A stretch of DNA of 8,531 nt from Thermogladius sp. (GCA_009904025.1 WYEE01000119.1:1-8531), one strand, 5' to 3'; numbered from the stretch's first letter, positions 1-6,176 are shown. Translations and numbers: made by a program. Notes: a model not told the origin generated them from the sequence alone.

Positions 1-433
1 CACCCCCCTGGAAGCCCCCACCAGGTGTTAGATGGCCGTGTAAACCTATCGAAGCCGCCACCGCCAGTATCATGGGCCCTGTTATCCTCGTAACCGTCTT
101 CACGATGAGGGAGAGCCCCATGTCCCCTCCAGGCTTCAAGTTAAGCCTCTCCACCCCTCTGCCAAGCGCGAGACCCGATATTATCGCGAGGAAGAATACC
201 GTTGTCTCGTACAACGTGTCTAAACCTCTGTAATCCCACACGATCGCCGTAACAGACTCAGGGCTCCAGACAGTGAAGTTCGGGAGGTATGGGTTGTAGG
301 TGGTGTTCAAGTAGGCTAGGGCAAGCCATCTAACCCGGCTGCTCGGGTAGAAGGATACGCCAGCTAACACTAGGAGGAGGCTTAAGCCCATTACAACACT
401 AGTTATAACAATCAGCTTGACCAGGGTTCTCAT
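1..433 (-). CDS. MbhE-MbhF-like fused Mrp antiporter subunit (MrpA C-terminal domain + MrpB), partial
   Basis: Membrane subunit of the sodium/proton-translocating module of an Mbh-type hydrogenase. The 144 visible residues run off the left edge. An N-terminal membrane helix (about 5-25) leads to an external loop. Residues 66-90 hold the MbhE/MrpA-tail signature WDYRGLDTLYETT followed by a hydrophobic segment. Residues 112-144 then begin an MrpB (MnhB) domain, with TRITGP and HGHLTPGGGFQGG. In Pyrococcus the MbhE and MbhF parts are separate genes; here they are in one frame with no stop between them. The ATG overlaps the stop of the preceding subunit gene (ATGA at 433-430), and a GAGAGG stretch lies upstream, which suggests translational coupling. 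The rest of MrpB, and probably MrpC- and MrpD-like genes, should follow to the left. Family assignment is firm. Whether MrpB is complete cannot be seen. Confidence 0.88.
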   Translation of the reverse strand, partial: MRTLVKLIVITSVVMGLSLLLVLAGVSFYPSSRVRWLALAYLNTTYNPYLPNFTVWSPESVTAIVWDYRGLDTLYETTVFFLAIISGLALGRGVERLNLKPGGDMGLSLIVKTVTRITGPMILAVAASIGLHGHLTPGGGFQGG

Positions 434-690
434 TTTCTCTCAAACCTCTCTGTCTTGCTTATCAAGACCAGTAGTAGTGCGGGGAGGACTCCACCTGCTA
501 CAGGCAGATAGACTAAAACAATGTCTGGAGCCATGAATAAATAGAACAGTAGGGAGTAGAAGACGCTCTGGACAGCACTGTAGATCACTGCTTTAACCAG
601 GTCTCTCTCCTCCAAGGCGAGGTATACTGCGATCACGGAGAGGAGAGAGGCTAAAGCGCCTAAACCGTATACCAGGAGGTCAAGCCCCAC
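430..690 (-). CDS. MbhD-like membrane subunit (DUF4040, MrpA/MrpB-related)
   Basis: Small hydrophobic subunit of the Mrp-like module, with about three membrane helices. The middle carries the DUF4040/MbhD signature: AVIYSAVQSVFYSLLFYL, then APDIVLVYLPVAGGVLPALL. The related part of MrpA and MbhD belongs to the ion-translocating membrane arm. I prefer a GTG start at 690 (86 residues). A GGTGGTGG stretch at 693-700 sits just upstream, and the predicted product then begins with the first helix (VGLDLLVYGLG). An in-frame ATG at 720 would add ten residues, but it has no ribosome site and overlaps the preceding gene by 41 bp. With the GTG start the overlap is 11 bp. The stop overlaps the next start as ATGA. 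Family is confident; the start is moderately supported. Confidence 0.85.
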   Translation of the reverse strand: MGLDLLVYGLGALASLLSVIAVYLALEERDLVKAVIYSAVQSVFYSLLFYLFMAPDIVLVYLPVAGGVLPALLLVLISKTERFERK

Positions 691-1066
691 TACCACCACC
701 CCTGGCACACATCGACTCATCCAGGGCGTCGTGCACGCATGGCTCTACTAGAACAAGCCTGGACTTGTGGGCTGCCCTGGCTAGAGCGTGGGATCCAGCA
801 GGTGACAACACGAGGATGAGGAATGATGTTATGAAAGCAGCACCAGCCATGAAAGTCGAGTACTCCCCCAGCTCTCTGTACCCCAGGGCTACTAGGCCTG
901 CCCCCGTTATCGGGTATACGCAACCCCAGATGGAGCCTATTGTGGCAGCGTGTAGCCTAAGGTAGAAGTTCCTGAACCTGTTCACACCTATACCTGAAAT
1001 TAGTTGAGCTACAGCTCCTAGCCCGATGAGAGCTAGGCCGGCGTAGACTAGTATGTCCTCGATCAA
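680..1066 (-). CDS. MbhC-like subunit, MrpG/MnhG family
   Basis: Membrane subunit of the Mrp-like ion-translocating module (128 residues). It shows three hydrophobic segments (about 6-25, 40-60 and 70-88). The MrpG signature FRNFYLRLHAATIGSIWG is near residues 32-49, and the family's GSHALARAAHKSRL ending is near 91-104. MrpG-like MbhC belongs to the sodium/proton antiporter part of Mbh complexes. The start is TTG at 1066. It overlaps the stop of the MrpF gene as TTGA and is preceded by AAGGTGAT with a 6-nt spacer, so this non-ATG start is well supported. After the conserved ending there is a tail of about 24 residues with two cysteines and a Gly-rich end. The last part of that tail overlaps the start of the next gene. 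Confidence 0.9.
   Translation of the reverse strand: MIEDILVYAGLALIGLGAVAQLISGIGVNRFRNFYLRLHAATIGSIWGCVYPITGAGLVALGYRELGEYSTFMAGAAFITSFLILVLSPAGSHALARAAHKSRLVLVEPCVHDALDESMCARGGGSGA
693..700 (-). promoter_or_regulatory. Ribosome binding site for the mbhD-like gene
   Basis: On the minus strand GGTGGTGG lies 2 nt before the GTG at 690; its first GGTGG leaves a 5-nt spacer. It resembles the archaeal GGTG core complementary to the 16S rRNA 3' end. It favours the 690 start over the ATG at 720, which has no such site. The stretch also encodes a Gly run in the upstream gene, so the match could partly be chance. Confidence 0.5.
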
Positions 1067-1344
1067 GAGCCCATCACCTTTCTCTCAAGGTATTTAGCGA
1101 CGTAGATGTCGAGGGCGTAGATCCAGAGGGCTAGAGGTATAGCGGTGATTATTAGGATAGGCTCTCTGAAGAATACACCTAGTATGATGAAGAGGACTGC
1201 GAGGTTGTAGCTGAGCAAGTCGACTCCAAGGACGTGGTCCGGTATTGTCGGACCTCTCAGAGCCCTGATCAAAAACAGCACTGTGGCTGTAAGGTAAACC
1301 GGTATTATTAATGCGAGGTAAAACTCAACTAACACTTCTCCCAC
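1063..1344 (-). CDS. MbhB-like subunit, MrpF/MnhF family
   Basis: Small membrane protein (93 residues from the longest start) of the Mrp-like module. It has three hydrophobic segments (about 7-26, 42-58 and 63-80). The MrpF signature between helices 1 and 2 is RALRGPTIPDHVLGVDLLSYN, which I read as the RxxxGPTxPDRVxAxD family motif with the arginine replaced by histidine. MrpF-type subunits help form the ion path of Mrp antiporters and the matching part of Mbh. The longest start is GTG at 1344. A second GTG at 1335, behind GGTGGGAG, is at least as likely and would shorten the protein by three residues. The gene overlaps the 3' end of the ferredoxin subunit gene, and its stop overlaps the next start. 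No MrpE (MbhA) gene precedes it, unlike in Pyrococcus. Confidence 0.88.
   Translation of the reverse strand: MGEVLVEFYLALIIPVYLTATVLFLIRALRGPTIPDHVLGVDLLSYNLAVLFIILGVFFREPILIITAIPLALWIYALDIYVAKYLERKVMGS
1073..1080 (-). promoter_or_regulatory. Ribosome binding site setting the TTG start of the MrpG-like gene
   Basis: Minus-strand AAGGTGAT closely matches the complement of the archaeal 16S rRNA 3' end. It lies 6 nt before the TTG at 1066, inside the 3' end of the MrpF-like gene. It is one of the clearest ribosome sites in the window and supports an unusual start codon. Confidence 0.75.
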
Positions 1345-1729
1345 CTTCCAGTGTCTTCAAGCTGAGCTCCACACTATCATTCTCCCTCGGCCCAGCCAAC
1401 TCGTAGAAGTTTGTCGTCACGTATGCGTTGAAGGGGCAGACAGTCACACACCTGTAGCAGAAAACACACCTGCCGTAGTCTATCCTTGGGAAGATTCTCC
1501 TAGGGTTTATCTTCGGCGCCTGGAAGCCCGCTGGTATCTGGTACATAACGATAGCGTCAGCCGGGCACTCGATCGCGCATAGAGAGCAACCAGTACACTT
1601 CTGTAGATCAGCGTAGTGCCTGCCCCTGAAAGAAGCCTCGACCTCTGTTCTCGCGTACGGGTACTGTATTGTTGCGGGTTTAAGGGCCAGGTTCTTCGCT
1701 ACTGAAGGTAGTAGCCTCGGCCTCCCCAC
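1325..1729 (-). CDS. MbhN-like 2x[4Fe-4S] ferredoxin subunit (NuoI/EchF-like)
   Basis: Electron-transfer subunit of the hydrogenase (134 residues). Two classic [4Fe-4S] motifs are present: C45-x2-C48-x2-C51-x3-C55-P and C88-x2-C91-x2-C94-x3-C98-P, a two-cluster NuoI-like layout. The family passes electrons from reduced ferredoxin to the small-subunit cluster, on the cytoplasmic side. The start is GTG at 1729, inside the 3' end of the large-subunit gene (31-bp overlap), behind GAGGAG with a very short spacer. In Pyrococcus a NuoH-like mbhM gene lies between mbhL and mbhN; here it is missing and the genes overlap directly. The N-terminal 40 residues lack cysteines and probably dock the subunit. 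Family and role are confident. Confidence 0.93.
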   Translation of the reverse strand: MGRPRLLPSVAKNLALKPATIQYPYARTEVEASFRGRHYADLQKCTGCSLCAIECPADAIVMYQIPAGFQAPKINPRRIFPRIDYGRCVFCYRCVTVCPFNAYVTTNFYELAGPRENDSVELSLKTLEGGRSVS

Positions 1730-2919
1730 TTCTCCTCGCCTCTACTCAACTCAGTGAAGGGGATAGCCTTCCTCGAGCCGGTCTTAAGGTCTGTCACTAA
1801 AGCCCTCTCCATGCAGGAGATACAGGGGTCTAGGCTCGCGAGTATCACGGGCAGGTCTGCTATAGTGTAGCCTTCGTATAGGAAAGCTGAGTTTATTATG
1901 TTCGTGAAGGAGGGGGTTCTAATCTTTACTCTATAAGGGTTCACCCCTCCATCGCTCATAACAAAATACGTTAACTCTCCCCTAGGTGCTTCAACCCTCG
2001 TGTAGGCTTCCCCAGCCGGGAGCTTCCTCGGCAACTTCTTTTCATCGGGTACAGGGTTGCAGTCTCTTGGAAGGCTTTGGAGGACTCTGAGGGACAGGTC
2101 TGCTGAAATCAAAGCCTCACCCCATCTAACCATCATTCTAGCCCAGCTATCCCCCTCATCTCTTACAACAACCTCGGGCTCCAATTCATCGTAGGCGTCA
2201 TACTTGTCGCTGACTCTAGCGTCAATTCTAACCCCGCTCCCCCTAGCCACGGGCCCGAGCAGGCTGTGGGATACAGCATCCCTCCTCTTCAGCACGCCTA
2301 CGTTTACAAGCCTCTTCCCTATAGTGACATCCTCCTCGAAGACCCTCTTATAGTACTCCAACCTCTTTCTCACACCGCTTATGATCCTTGTGAGCCTCCC
2401 CGCATCCTCATCGCTTAAATCCCTCCTCACCCCTCCAACCATCATGTAATCGGCCATTACACGCCCACCGGTGAGTATCTCCTTGGCTTTCATCACCTTC
2501 TCACGGTCGAGCATTATGTTCATGAAGAGTGTGTCGAAGCCTATCACCTCGGCCATGACGGCGTTGATCAACATGTGGCTGTGTATTCTTTCAAGCTCCA
2601 TCGCCAGGACTCTGAGATACCTAGCCCTCCTACACGGGTCAACCCCGAGTATCTGCTCGAGGGCTCTTACATACACGTTTGTGTGCACGGTATTGCATAT
2701 ACCGCAGACCCTGCCCACAATGAAGATATCCTTGTAGAAGGAGTTGAGCTCCAACAGCTTCTCGATCCCCCTGTGGTTGTAGCCGGTGTTTACTTCAACC
2801 TTAACGACGAACTCACCGTCTGCGTATGCCTTCAACAATATAGGCTCGTGGAGCGCAGGGTGTTGGGGGCCGACGGGTATCTCAACGCTTACGGGTATTT
2901 CAATAACCTTATCAACCAT
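1699..2919 (-). CDS. MbhL-like [NiFe]-hydrogenase large (catalytic) subunit, group 4
   Basis: Catalytic subunit that reduces protons to H2 (or oxidises H2) at a NiFe(CN)2CO centre. Of its 406 residues, all four nickel-ligand cysteines are present: C72/C75 in GRVCGICNTVH and C366/C369 in LDPCISCMER. This separates it from NuoD of complex I and from the related Mbx enzymes, which lack the full set. Other family blocks are GPQHPALHEP (17-26), NHRGIEKL (48-55) and the RARYLRVLAMELERIHSH region. After CISC comes MER and then a 34-residue tail, as in group 4 large subunits trimmed after an Arg by a HycI-type peptidase. The start is ATG at 2919, behind GAGGAGGGG with good spacing, 1 nt after the NuoC-like gene. 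The hyp genes nearby support a true hydrogenase. Confidence 0.95.
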   Translation of the reverse strand: MVDKVIEIPVSVEIPVGPQHPALHEPILLKAYADGEFVVKVEVNTGYNHRGIEKLLELNSFYKDIFIVGRVCGICNTVHTNVYVRALEQILGVDPCRRARYLRVLAMELERIHSHMLINAVMAEVIGFDTLFMNIMLDREKVMKAKEILTGGRVMADYMMVGGVRRDLSDEDAGRLTRIISGVRKRLEYYKRVFEEDVTIGKRLVNVGVLKRRDAVSHSLLGPVARGSGVRIDARVSDKYDAYDELEPEVVVRDEGDSWARMMVRWGEALISADLSLRVLQSLPRDCNPVPDEKKLPRKLPAGEAYTRVEAPRGELTYFVMSDGGVNPYRVKIRTPSFTNIINSAFLYEGYTIADLPVILASLDPCISCMERALVTDLKTGSRKAIPFTELSRGEEKWGGRGYYLQ

Positions 2920-2920
2920 T

Positions 2921-3322
2921 TCAACCCCTCCTCAGGGGGTAGACGCTGCTTTCAACTATATCCCTGGGAGCGAAGAAACCCCTCTTCAAGAACTCGTTGC
3001 CCTTGAAGAATACTCCGAGTAAATCGTGAATCTCTAATTCCGCGCTGAGGGCGCCCGGCACTATGTCTATGATACTGTCTATCACAGGGTTCTCGCGGGG
3101 GATCGTCGTTCGGAATACGATTGTCTCCTCCTCGGGCAATAGAACCGTGAAGTAGTCTAGTCTTATAACACCCTTATCCTTCAAATCGACTCCGACAATG
3201 GTTGAAATGTAAAAGCCCTCAACACCCCTCTCACGAGTCAAATTCTGGAAAATACTCCTAACTAGAGATGGGTCGAATACGTATACCCTCCTGTTTGGCT
3301 TAACTAATCCCCCTTCTGGCAA
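2921..3322 (-). CDS. MbhK-like subunit (NuoC/30-kDa family)
   Basis: Soluble subunit of the hydrogenase arm (133 residues), homologous to NuoC of complex I. It has the pattern FYISTIVGVDL (38-48), a beta-rich middle, the NuoC signature around PGALSAELEIHDLLGVFFKGN, and the terminal YPLRRG. NuoC-type proteins carry no cofactor and hold the large and small subunits together at the membrane interface. This is the first gene of the minus-strand operon. The start is TTG at 3322. The only clear GGTGG is about 18 nt upstream, too far for a normal ribosome site, so the start is less certain, but no in-frame ATG or GTG exists before the conserved region. Its N-terminus is short compared with NuoC of bacterial complex I. 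Confidence 0.88.
   Translation of the reverse strand: MPEGGLVKPNRRVYVFDPSLVRSIFQNLTRERGVEGFYISTIVGVDLKDKGVIRLDYFTVLLPEEETIVFRTTIPRENPVIDSIIDIVPGALSAELEIHDLLGVFFKGNEFLKRGFFAPRDIVESSVYPLRRG
2925..2933 (-). promoter_or_regulatory. Ribosome binding site of the large-subunit gene
   Basis: Minus-strand GAGGAGGGG contains a GGAGG core about 7 nt before the ATG at 2919. It lies inside the last codons of the NuoC-like gene, whose TGA ends 1 nt before the ATG. It fixes the start of the catalytic subunit. Confidence 0.75.
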
Positions 3323-3368
3323 GCCAGCGTACAGCTGATACCACCGCTGAGAATACTATTGGGGAAGC

Positions 3369-3381
3369 AAATTTATAAAAA
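3369..3381. promoter_or_regulatory. Palindromic TATA element in the divergent mbhJ / mbhK gap
   Basis: AAATTTATAAAAA lies in the 118-bp gap between the divergent genes. TTTATAAA reads the same on both strands, so TBP could bind in either orientation. On the plus strand a purine-rich BRE-like GGGAAGCA precedes it. Placing transcription about 25 nt away gives starts near 3400 (plus) and near 3350 (minus), about 27 nt before the TTG of the NuoC-like gene. One shared element for both transcripts is inference. Confidence 0.5.
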
Positions 3382-3412
3382 GGCGTTAGGTAGGCTTTCC
3401 GAACAAAGATGC

Positions 3413-3420
3413 TTAATATC
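3413..3420 (+). promoter_or_regulatory. Possible second TATA box for a leaderless mbhJ transcript
   Basis: TTAATATC, preceded by an A-rich BRE-like CAAAGA, is centred about 25 nt before the GTG at 3441. That is the spacing expected if transcription begins at the start codon. No ribosome site lies before that GTG, which fits a leaderless mRNA. It competes with the stronger box at 3369-3381. Confidence 0.35.
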
Positions 3421-3440
3421 TCATCTAGCAAACTACAACA

Positions 3441-3890
3441 GTGGTGGCTGCTTTGAAGTACAGGTTTATAAGATACTCTCCCTGGCTCGTCCACTTCAAT
3501 ACTGGGGCCTGCAATGGTTGCGACATCGAGGTTCTAGCTGCTTTAACACCCTTATACGACCCCGAGAGATTTGGCGTTAAACTCGCCCCCTCTATAAGAC
3601 ACGGGGACATACTCGTAGTCACAGGCGCTTTAACTAAGAAGAGTGCTGAGAGGTTGAAGAGGCTGTACGACCAGATGCCCTCACCGAAGTTTGTTATAGC
3701 GGTTGGAGCATGCGCTATAGACGGGGGCGTCTTCCAGAAATCCTACAGTGTGTTGAAGGGGGCCGACAAGGTCGTCCCCGTTGACGTCTATGTTCCCGGT
3801 TGCCCTCCGAGGCCTGAGGCGATCCTAGACGCGATAGTGAAGTTGAGGGAGAGAATATCTCAGGTGGAACCGCAGGCTAGTAGACAGTAG
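3441..3890 (+). CDS. MbhJ-like [NiFe]-hydrogenase small subunit (NuoB-like, one [4Fe-4S])
   Basis: Small subunit holding the proximal [4Fe-4S] cluster that feeds electrons to the NiFe site. All four ligands are present: C24 and C27 in TGACNGCDIE, C91 in GACAIDGG and C121 in VPGCPPRPE. The 149-residue length and single cluster fit group 4/NuoB-type small subunits, not the three-cluster small subunits of other groups. It is the only hydrogenase gene on the plus strand. It faces away from its partner genes K, L and N, and its last 31 bp overlap the 3' end of hypF. The start could be GTG 3441, GTG 3444 or TTG 3453; a TAG at 3426 closes the frame. The first has no ribosome site but suits a leaderless transcript, whereas GTGGTGG sits 5 nt before the TTG. 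Identity is confident. Confidence 0.93.
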   Translation: MVAALKYRFIRYSPWLVHFNTGACNGCDIEVLAALTPLYDPERFGVKLAPSIRHGDILVVTGALTKKSAERLKRLYDQMPSPKFVIAVGACAIDGGVFQKSYSVLKGADKVVPVDVYVPGCPPRPEAILDAIVKLRERISQVEPQASRQ

Positions 3891-6169
3891 TAGACCTGCC
3901 CGAAGGATATGCCTTCATCGTTTAAAGGTATCCTCAAGGGCAAGACCACCTTAAACCCCTCTGGTTCAAGAGCTTTCTCCAAGCCTCTCACAATAAACTC
4001 GTTGACGCCCGCACCCCCTGAGACAACGATCTCGGGCTCAACTCTCAGACCACGCGCTGACTCCGCAATAAGCCTGCCGTAACCTTCGCCAAGAGACTCG
4101 AGGAAAGTGCGGGCTATATGAGGTGTGGGCGCCCCCAGATTTTCTAGAACCCATTCAATATACCTCCACGCATCCAACCTTAAAACACCGTTCTCACTGT
4201 AGGTGCGTATGTCTGGTGGGTCAATTAAACCCCCGTTGAAGGCGACGGCTTCAAGTCTTATAGCTGGCTCACCATCATAACTCCTCTCTCTTCCGACACC
4301 GAGGATGGCTGAGGCGACGTCTATAAGCCTCCCCGTGCTTGAAGCGGGTTTAAACCACCCCCGGTTCACAAGCCTGTGTACAAGTAGCATCTCGGGGATT
4401 TCCCCCTCGCCTAGGCCGATACGCTTTAGCAGTGATACAATTTCCTCTGGGTTGAACCCTTTCTGTGCGAGTAGTCCCACTAAAATCCTCAGCGGTTTAA
4501 CAGTATCCATGTCGCTCGTCAGGGGGAGTGGGCTTAAGCTGGCGACCCTCTTGTAGGATGCGTCCTCCGTGTCCACTAAGATCACCTCTCCTCCCCAAAT
4601 AGTGTTGTCGTCGCCCCACCCCAGTCCATCCAACGCGACTCCCAATATCCTTCCTTTCAACCACTTCTCCCCCACGACCGAGAGAACGTGTGCGAGGTGG
4701 TGCTGGACCTCTACAAGCCTCGCACCCCTCTTCTCAGCATACTCTACGGCAAGCCTTTTGGATACATAGCCAGGGTGCTTGTCTGACACCACTATGAGAT
4801 TGTCTTCGTCGAGGTGATATGAAGAAACTAGGAATCGGAGATACCCCTCGAGCTCGCTAACCGACTTGGCCTCATCTAGATCACCTACATACGGTGAGAC
4901 AACGATCTTATCCTCAAACCCTACTGCGACTGTGTTGTTTAAGTCGCTTCCGAAGGCGACTACATCGCGTGGAAGCTTACCCGGTATTCTAATCCAGAGG
5001 GGTGCGTAACCCCTGCTCCTCCTCAGGAGGACGTATCTCCCACCAGTCTTCCTGATAACGCTGTCGTCTACTCTGTGAAGAATCTCGCGGTCGTGGACTA
5101 GAAAATAGTCCGCTACATTCTTCAACTCCCTGAAAGCGCAATCCTCATCCTTGCACATGGGCTCACCAGTCAGATTACCGCTCGTCATAACAAGGAATTT
5201 ATCGCGGGTCTCCTTGAGGAGGAGGTAGTGTAGGGGTGTGTACGCTACGAAGACCCCTTCATGGCTTAAACCAGGTGAAACCAGCTTGGAGACCGGTGTA
5301 TCCTCTCTCTTAGGCAGTAAGAGTATGGGTGCCTGAGGGGAGTTAAGCACCTCCTCATCCCCCTCATCCATGTATACCAGCCTGCGGAGGACTATGCTGT
5401 CTATCCCCATGACGGCGAAAGGCTTACGAGGCCTCTTCTTCCTCGCTCTCAACCTGGCCACTGCATCGTCGCTTGTAGCCAAAGTAGCTAGGTGGAAGCC
5501 GCCCAGGCCTTTCACAGCGATTATACTGCCCTCTTCGACGAGCTTGGCGGCAGTCTCAATAGGGTTCTTATCGTCCACCAACATCCCCCCGGGGTCTAGT
5601 AGAGCCAGCCTGGGCCCGTCCACCTTACAACTAATCCCCTGGGCGTGGTATCTCCTAAGGTTCCCCGGATCCTTGTACTCCCTTAGGCATTCACTGCATA
5701 GAGGGTATTTCCTCATACTAGTGTTCACTCTATCGTATGGTACACTGTACATCATCGAGAACCGTGGGCCACACCACGCGCACGAGTTGAACGGGTACCT
5801 GTACCTTCTATCCTCCGGGTTCAATATCTCAATGAGGCAGTCGTGGCACATCGCGATATCGGGCGGTATATTAGACCTGGCCTTGAAGTCCCGGCCGCTC
5901 TCCTTGATAATGAATTCTCTGTACCCCTGTGGCTCCACCTCCTCTACCCGTATCTCCTCGATGAAAGCTGGCGGAGGCTTCTCTGAAACAAGCCTCTTGA
6001 CGAACTCCTCCAGGATCTCCTCTTCACCCTCAACCCAGACCTCAACCTCGGAACCCCCCACGTTTCTAACATAGCCTCCGAGGCCGAGCCTCCGGGCAAG
6101 CCTGTCTAGGAATGGCCTGAAACCTACTCCCTGGACTAACCCTATGATAACGATCTTTTTCGCACGCAT
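3860..6169 (-). CDS. hypF: HypF, carbamoyltransferase for hydrogenase maturation
   Basis: HypF uses carbamoyl phosphate and ATP to carbamoylate the C-terminal cysteine of HypE, the first step to the cyanide ligands of [NiFe] hydrogenase. The 769 residues hold the full domain order. An acylphosphatase domain comes first (3-90), with GLVQGVGFRPF and R18, N36. Zinc fingers follow (108-184), then a YrdC-like domain (200-390) with KGLGGFH and TSGN, and a Kae1-like domain (400-769) with QHHLAH (H490, H494), LDGLGWGDD, VSGGAG and PLNDEG (D751). The last zinc-finger cysteine is replaced by Asp (CKVDGP, 181-186). I chose ATG 6169, 7 nt after the hypC stop, because the conserved domain begins there; the frame stays open to 6220. 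The gene converges on mbhJ and overlaps its 3' end. Confidence 0.95.
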   Translation of the reverse strand: MRAKKIVIIGLVQGVGFRPFLDRLARRLGLGGYVRNVGGSEVEVWVEGEEEILEEFVKRLVSEKPPPAFIEEIRVEEVEPQGYREFIIKESGRDFKARSNIPPDIAMCHDCLIEILNPEDRRYRYPFNSCAWCGPRFSMMYSVPYDRVNTSMRKYPLCSECLREYKDPGNLRRYHAQGISCKVDGPRLALLDPGGMLVDDKNPIETAAKLVEEGSIIAVKGLGGFHLATLATSDDAVARLRARKKRPRKPFAVMGIDSIVLRRLVYMDEGDEEVLNSPQAPILLLPKREDTPVSKLVSPGLSHEGVFVAYTPLHYLLLKETRDKFLVMTSGNLTGEPMCKDEDCAFRELKNVADYFLVHDREILHRVDDSVIRKTGGRYVLLRRSRGYAPLWIRIPGKLPRDVVAFGSDLNNTVAVGFEDKIVVSPYVGDLDEAKSVSELEGYLRFLVSSYHLDEDNLIVVSDKHPGYVSKRLAVEYAEKRGARLVEVQHHLAHVLSVVGEKWLKGRILGVALDGLGWGDDNTIWGGEVILVDTEDASYKRVASLSPLPLTSDMDTVKPLRILVGLLAQKGFNPEEIVSLLKRIGLGEGEIPEMLLVHRLVNRGWFKPASSTGRLIDVASAILGVGRERSYDGEPAIRLEAVAFNGGLIDPPDIRTYSENGVLRLDAWRYIEWVLENLGAPTPHIARTFLESLGEGYGRLIAESARGLRVEPEIVVSGGAGVNEFIVRGLEKALEPEGFKVVLPLRIPLNDEGISFGQVYYCLLACGST

Positions 6170-6176
6170 TTTGTTT

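Noticed and set aside
1184..1214. Possible C/D box guide RNA (ATGATGA then CTGA) on the plus strand
   Set aside because: It lies antisense within the MrpF-like gene, the spacing fits only half a guide RNA, and no closing stem or second box pair is seen. It is likely chance.
1699..2919. Reading the cluster as complex I (Nuo/Fpo) or Mbx
   Set aside because: Those large subunits lack the complete nickel-binding cysteine set; here both CxxC motifs are intact and hyp genes are adjacent.
2471..3022. Several plus-strand open frames opposite mbhL and mbhK
   Set aside because: They mirror well-conserved hydrogenase codons on the other strand and show no family motif.
3300..3622. Minus-strand open frames across the divergent gap and the start of mbhJ
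   Set aside because: They overlap the promoter-like gap and the conserved cysteine region of mbhJ, and have no motif of their own.
5370..6074. Plus-strand open frame of 234 codons
   Set aside because: It lies wholly antisense to the zinc-finger and acylphosphatase part of hypF, has a Ser/Leu-rich composition typical of a shadow frame, and shows no recognisable domain or ribosome site.
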